Assembly (NCBI GenBank): GCA_009760855.2
Contig: WPIO01000010.1
Location: forward strand, 450,001-507,500
DNA: 57,500 bases
Source of the DNA: Cristatella mucedo
Taxonomy: Eukaryota; Bryozoa; Phylactolaemata; Cristatellidae
Direction of reading: 5' to 3'
Part shown: positions 54,201-57,500 of the stretch, one piece after another
How positions within the stretch are numbered: the first letter of the stretch is position 1
Layout: every line of letters starts with the position of its first letter
Program-made: the position numbers and the translations under genes
Notes under the pieces: model-generated
What the model was told of the DNA's origin: nothing
Databases searched by the model: none
The model's input: the letters and a program-made list of their open reading frames with translations, nothing else

Positions 54201-57200
54201 AGTTAATACTGATGTGAATTTTGTGAATGACGTTGAACAGCTTTCCTGTTATTAAACCAGATTTATCAGATAGCAAAGTTGACTCTCTGTCGTTGAGCAA
54301 CGAATTGTGCACCTTCCAACTACGTGCACAGAGTGAGGTCAGAACTGTCTTTGCAAGCCACATATGAGCCCGATGGCGGTAACCCGGGTTACCGAATTTC
54401 CACAAGTAGAATTGCAATTAATTATTCATTTTGCGGATAGCTGCTCTAAAAAATATAGCGTTTCGAAGTCGAAAACGCCGTTGACCTGATTCTGGAGCAG
54501 CACTGTCAGAATCATTTCGAAGCAATCTGAAGAACTATGTGTGCAAGAGCTCAATGAAAGGATGCACGCAATGGTTGGCTATAATGACGATATAAAAGAT
54601 GTTAGGAATGATGTTCTTAACAACGCAATGGAACTGGTGTGCAAGTTCTAGGAAATATTTCCCTTAAATTCATTGTCACCCGCGTGTCTGAAAAGATTAT
54701 GCAGGAGGCTCGGAATCGTGGGGCCAGTGCTCGCCTGGGTAGTGTCACTGATAGTGAGGACGAAGATCCTGACAAAAGTGGCATGCCGTTGGCGGTGGTG
54801 GCATTCGATATGGCGCGAATTCGTGTAGAAAAAAGAGCATCTGTGCAGAAGGCTGCTCCAGGCGTACAGATACGCTCTGTGGGGCGCCGAAGAAGGCACC
54901 AGTGGTTGTCCCAAATCAGCCATCAATCTTGAGCTATTTCTCGAAAAAATAGGCTTAATTTTCGTGATCGAGCCCTGGATCCTTGCCCTGGATCTGATCA
55001 GGCACTTGCACAATAAAAGTAATCCTTTTTCGAAATCGCTGTCTTTCTGCTGATGAATAGAACTCGACGAGCCCGACATTTTTACGGCCTCATACGTTGC
55101 ACTGATAACTGTGCCCCAAATAGCTACTCTGATGGTCTTATTCAAGCTGTAGATGGATGGGATTGCTATAGGCTGTTGAAATAAACTTTAGTCCGAACCC
55201 TTGCCTATGCTGAAGCGGAATGAGCAATGCTATTTTGTTGATAGGACAGGCATCTAAGCAATTTTGCAAGCTTCTGCTGTTATGCTTGAATAGCTTGTAG
55301 TGCAACCTGTAAATTGCGTTGCATTTGGCATTTATGCTACAAATTGCTCCTCTGTGAGCGACTAGTAGTGCAGTCGAGCAAACATCATTCTCTGGTTTTC
55401 TTAGTCTGCCAGTGACTTGCAGTCACTATATCTTTGGGCTTTGCAAGCGATTTTTTGTCTGTATTTTTGTCAAAAAGTGTCACTACCATGACCATGTTTG
55501 CATGACAATGCTGCCGTCACTGTTCGATTTAGAGCAGGTCCCATTGTTTGCATTGAGGTTCTATTCAAGATATTAGCTACTTGTCCAGCAATTTGTGCGG
55601 ATTTTAGTAAACGGTTTGTGTTTTTTGTTATTGCAAAAGCACTAAACTTGAACGATCCTGCCACCAAAATATGGAAATTTTGAAAATGGAGCTGGAAAAA
55701 CTAGTGTTTACAGAATTGCTCCTGTGTTTGGCCAGCCCCATAGAAACGTGAACACGCACGAGCGGCCAGGTTCGTTGCTAGTCTAGTTTGAGCTTCCTGT
55801 CAGAGGTAGACCAATCATTGGAGGTCTGTAGATCCATCTCAGAATAGAGTGAGGCCTTGTCCTGTGGACTGAAGCCGCTCGCACGCAGCGCCCGTCAGAG
55901 CACACTTCTAATGGTAACAGGTATTTCGTGAATGACAGCACTTTTCGGTGACCCTGACCTGCCTAGCAGGGCTGGGCGTGACTGATTCTGCTGTCGTATC
56001 ATCGCTCCTCGTCCTCTTCTTCTGGACTTCGCCACACGCGACGACGACGACGAGTTTTCTGCTTTGCTTTCGCCCTGCTATTTGGCGCATGCGGCGCACC
56101 CAAGCAGCTAGTTGCCGTTGCAGCAGTTCCATGGTTGTGGTTGCATCGCTCAGCTGCTGTTCTTCCTGTAACTGTTATTGGTTGTGGTGCCCAGGGTGGC
56201 GCAGAGCAGTGTCGACAGAGCTCTCTGGTAAAGTGGGCATCTCGTGCAAAGCGCTCTGACCTCGAGCCACTCTGACCTCGAATGATCTTCCGGTCTGCTG
56301 AGTTGCAGTGTCTTGTGCCAAAGTTTGACTCTTAAATCTCTGGACTCTCCTAACCACTAGAGAGCCAACGAAGCTGCTAACTACTAGGTACGAGTTGTTT
56401 GCAGTGGAACATCTCTGCAGCCCTAGCTCTATGGAACCAAAGCGTGCAGGAAGCCGGTCACCCTTTTAGTAGCACATATTCTGACTGGCAGCGACACTGG
56501 CATGCACGTGGTGCACCCCCTTTTTCTAAGCTTATCCTGAAATTGAGTTCGCAGAGGCGTTACGGTGCACGTGTGAGGCTTGTGCCTGCGTTACGTAAAT
56601 GGCTCTGAGCCAGATTGATTTGTTAAATGCGAACCAGTCGCATCTTTGCGACTGGTGCCGATGAGCGCTTCCTCCGACATATTCGCCCCATCATATTCGG
56701 CGACCGTCCTCTGTGAGTGCAGGAAGCCGTGCGGGAAGTGCTGCTCGCTCGCTACTGCAATGCGCGCGTGAGTGTAAATTGCCTCAATCGTCTACGCCAT
56801 TGGCGGGACGCCGCGACGGATAGCGAGATTGCGAAGGTCCGCGAGAGCATGAAGGTAACGGCGGAGGCTGCATCATGGAGCTCTATTTGATGGAATGCAT
56901 TCCTTGTTGAGCAGACGTAGCAGACACCAGGCTCCTGTTTATTCTTCACCAGCTGGCCGCACCGATTGGCCGGCAGCGTCAGTGGAAGAGGGCCCCTCTC
57001 TCCCCTCCCCCCCCCCCCCCGAGACTGGGCGAGCTTGACAGTAACCCTGCTGGTACCACCAGGGCCAAGAGTTGCTCCTCAAGCTGCCAAGATTAATGTG
57101 CAAAGCTGCCAGGCATGCTATTCACTGATGCCGTGATGGTTCGTGGAAATAGCTTGCCAGGTGTCCCTCTCCCCTTAAAGTTTGTGCATGCGTGCTGAGT

Positions 57201-57419
57201 CTGTTTTTGTGGAATGACTGAGAGCTAGCTGTAAGCCGTCTAAAGGCACCGCGGTAAAGGTAAAGGTCACTGACAGAGCCTTTGGACAGGCGCTCTCTTT
57301 TCATCTCATTGTAGGACGCATTCTTGCCGTCGGTGCCCACCCCGGCCACCAGGCAGGCCTTCGACAGGCGGCTTGGTGAGATTGATGCCTACTTGCAAAT
57401 TCTCATCGATCAAACAAAG
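47643..57419 (+). CDS. OSBPL9: ORP9/ORP11-like oxysterol-binding protein relative, N-terminal part
   Basis: Five exons are recognisable: 47643-47750, 48260-48310, 51527-51608, 53089-53165 and 57315-57419. All are GT-AG and phase-consistent. They encode an N-terminal PH domain, which in ORP9/ORP11 binds phosphoinositides at Golgi/endosomal membranes, then the start of the following coiled coil ([20 protein letters not shown]). Diagnostic stretches are [31 protein letters not shown] and [16 protein letters not shown]. The lipid-binding domain with the EQVSHHPP motif and any FFAT motif must lie past 57.5 kb. ORP9 in other animals moves PI4P and sterol/PS at ER-Golgi contacts, and that function is inferred here. 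ORP9 is the closest match from memory, but ORP10/11 descent from a shared invertebrate ancestor is possible. Confidence 0.9.
48260..48310 (+). CDS. OSBPL9: ORP exon 2 (51 nt, PH domain)
   Basis: The acceptor CCGTTGTAG is followed by [17 protein letters not shown] and donor GTATGG, phase 0 on both sides. It matches [17 protein letters not shown] of vertebrate ORP9. No ORF of usable length reveals it, and it was found by homology. Confidence 0.93.
49159..49222. repeat. 13-bp tandem repeat, about 5 units
   Basis: AGTAGTATACATA-type units lie immediately beside the 3' end of the family A SINE. Confidence 0.85.
49213..49364 (-). repeat. SINE family A in ORP intron 2
   Basis: On the minus strand, a tRNA-like head with CGAGGTCGTGGGCTCGAGCC precedes the GCAAAGCGCCTGGATAGGG tail hairpin. 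Confidence 0.8.
51121..51234. repeat. (TG)n microsatellite
   Basis: About 50 TG units with a short GCGTGCATG interruption, 290 bp upstream of ORP exon 3. Long TG/CA ORFs here are artefacts. Confidence 0.95.
51527..51608 (+). CDS. OSBPL9: ORP exon 3 (PH domain)
   Basis: The acceptor ATCTAACAG is followed by [20 protein letters not shown] and QKTFHFQ. The donor G|GTATGC leaves phase 1. Confidence 0.94.
51609..53088. other. ORP intron 3
   Basis: CA-rich DNA at 51,795-51,910. No repeat family or exon recognised. Confidence 0.45.
53089..53165 (+). CDS. OSBPL9: ORP exon 4 (PH domain C-terminal helix)
   Basis: The acceptor CTCTCTCTTAG completes an Ala codon, then [20 protein letters not shown] and AAPAK, with donor GTCTGT, phase 0. 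It equals ARDADEREKWIHALEETI in ORP9. Confidence 0.93.
53576..53730 (-). repeat. SINE family B-like fragment
   Basis: GTATTCGAACCCACGACATCGGTC, the B-box in reverse, is followed by a head-like GAGCACCTTACCTCCTGAG. A detached family tail in the same orientation is at 53,883-53,950 (TCAGCTGATTCAATTGCCTCA). Confidence 0.55.
54035..54175 (-). repeat. SINE family A in ORP intron 4
   Basis: TTTTTATAGCATTCCAAGAG with TTCAGGCGCTTTACATATG forms the tail. GGGCTCGAGCCCGAGACCTC is the B-box in reverse, followed by the tRNA-like head to about 54,172. Confidence 0.8.
54495..54935 (+). pseudogene. Frameshifted ORF fragments of unknown gene
   Basis: A stretch reading [20 protein letters not shown] and [10 protein letters not shown] is followed, after a frame change near 54,640, by [32 protein letters not shown] and [12 protein letters not shown]-like residues ending at a stop near 54,932. 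Composition looks protein-like, but I recognise no family. It lies in ORP intron 4. Confidence 0.3.
54936..56628. other. ORP intron 4, remainder
   Basis: Nothing recognised apart from a short ACGACGACGA run near 56,040. Confidence 0.4.
56723..56854 (+). CDS. Candidate extra ORP exon or unrelated coding fragment (132 nt)
   Basis: GTGAGTGCAG precedes 44 codons ([42 protein letters not shown]), followed by GTAACG. Both borders are phase 0, compatible with insertion between ORP exons 4 and 5. Vertebrate ORP9 has nothing equivalent there. The same frame also continues upstream from an ATG at 56,629 ([20 protein letters not shown]), interrupted by a single TGA at 56,713. It could equally be a decayed separate gene. 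Confidence 0.3.
57315..57419 (+). CDS. OSBPL9: ORP exon 5 (start of coiled coil)
   Basis: The acceptor TCTCATTGTAG is followed by [20 protein letters not shown] and [15 protein letters not shown], with donor GTGAGC, phase 0. It aligns with the [20 protein letters not shown] segment of ORP9 plus a five-residue insertion. Confidence 0.93.
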
Positions 57420-57435
57420 GTGAGCAACTGCCTAC

Positions 57436-57496
57436 AGCCCCCACGGGGGTGGGGTGGGGGTGGGGTGAAGGACCCCCCACCCCACCCCACCCCCAA
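57436..57496. repeat. G-rich inverted repeat
   Basis: A GGGGTGGGG-type run (57,445-57,467) is followed by its complementary CCCCACCCC-type run (57,472-57,495), 17 nt after ORP exon 5. The G-runs could form quadruplexes on one strand and a hairpin in RNA. Confidence 0.85.
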
Positions 57497-57500
57497 GTGA

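Overview
This is metazoan nuclear DNA. Genes are split by GT-AG introns, simple repeats are long, and LINE and SINE debris is abundant. There is no sign of bacterial or organellar organisation. The proteins have clear animal homologues (a DEPDC1-type DEP/GAP-like protein, an ORP9/ORP11-type oxysterol-binding-protein relative and a rhodopsin-like GPCR). The retroelement style and the low similarity of the linker regions suggest an invertebrate, but the phylum cannot be fixed by eye.

Layout. 1-10.5 kb: no recognisable gene. It holds a strongly GC- and CpG-rich tract (about 1.95-6.6 kb, weaker at 7.9-9.3 kb) with an unusual cluster of long perfect inverted repeats, several SINEs and a large compound CT/TA/GA microsatellite. 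10.86-13.06 kb (+): the last, large exon of a class A GPCR with degenerate signature motifs and a cytoplasmic tail of about 400 residues. 13.1-20.4 kb: repeats, minisatellites, LINE tails and a coiled-coil ORF of unknown origin. 20.45-47.47 kb (-): a complete DEPDC1 orthologue that I could assemble from 12 coding exons, all with matching phases (3,315 nt including the stop, 1,104 residues). Its introns carry most of the retroelements in the window. 47.64-57.42 kb (+): the first five recognisable coding exons of an ORP9/ORP11-like lipid-transfer protein (PH domain and the start of the following coiled coil). The ligand-binding domain lies beyond the window.

The DEPDC1 and ORP start codons are divergent and only 171 bp apart, so the two genes must share a bidirectional promoter. 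It contains a CCAAT box, a CHR-like TTTGAA, a CRE-like TACGTCA, a GC/KLF-type box and a YY1-like ATGGCGG at the ORP start. The most interesting system-level observation is a LINE-SINE partnership: a tRNA-derived SINE family and a LINE family in the same window end in the same AGCGCC...GGCGCT stem-loop. A second result is that the 1,371-nt exon 8 of DEPDC1 is phase-symmetric and interrupts the GAP-like domain, the same architecture as the alternatively spliced exon known in human DEPDC1.
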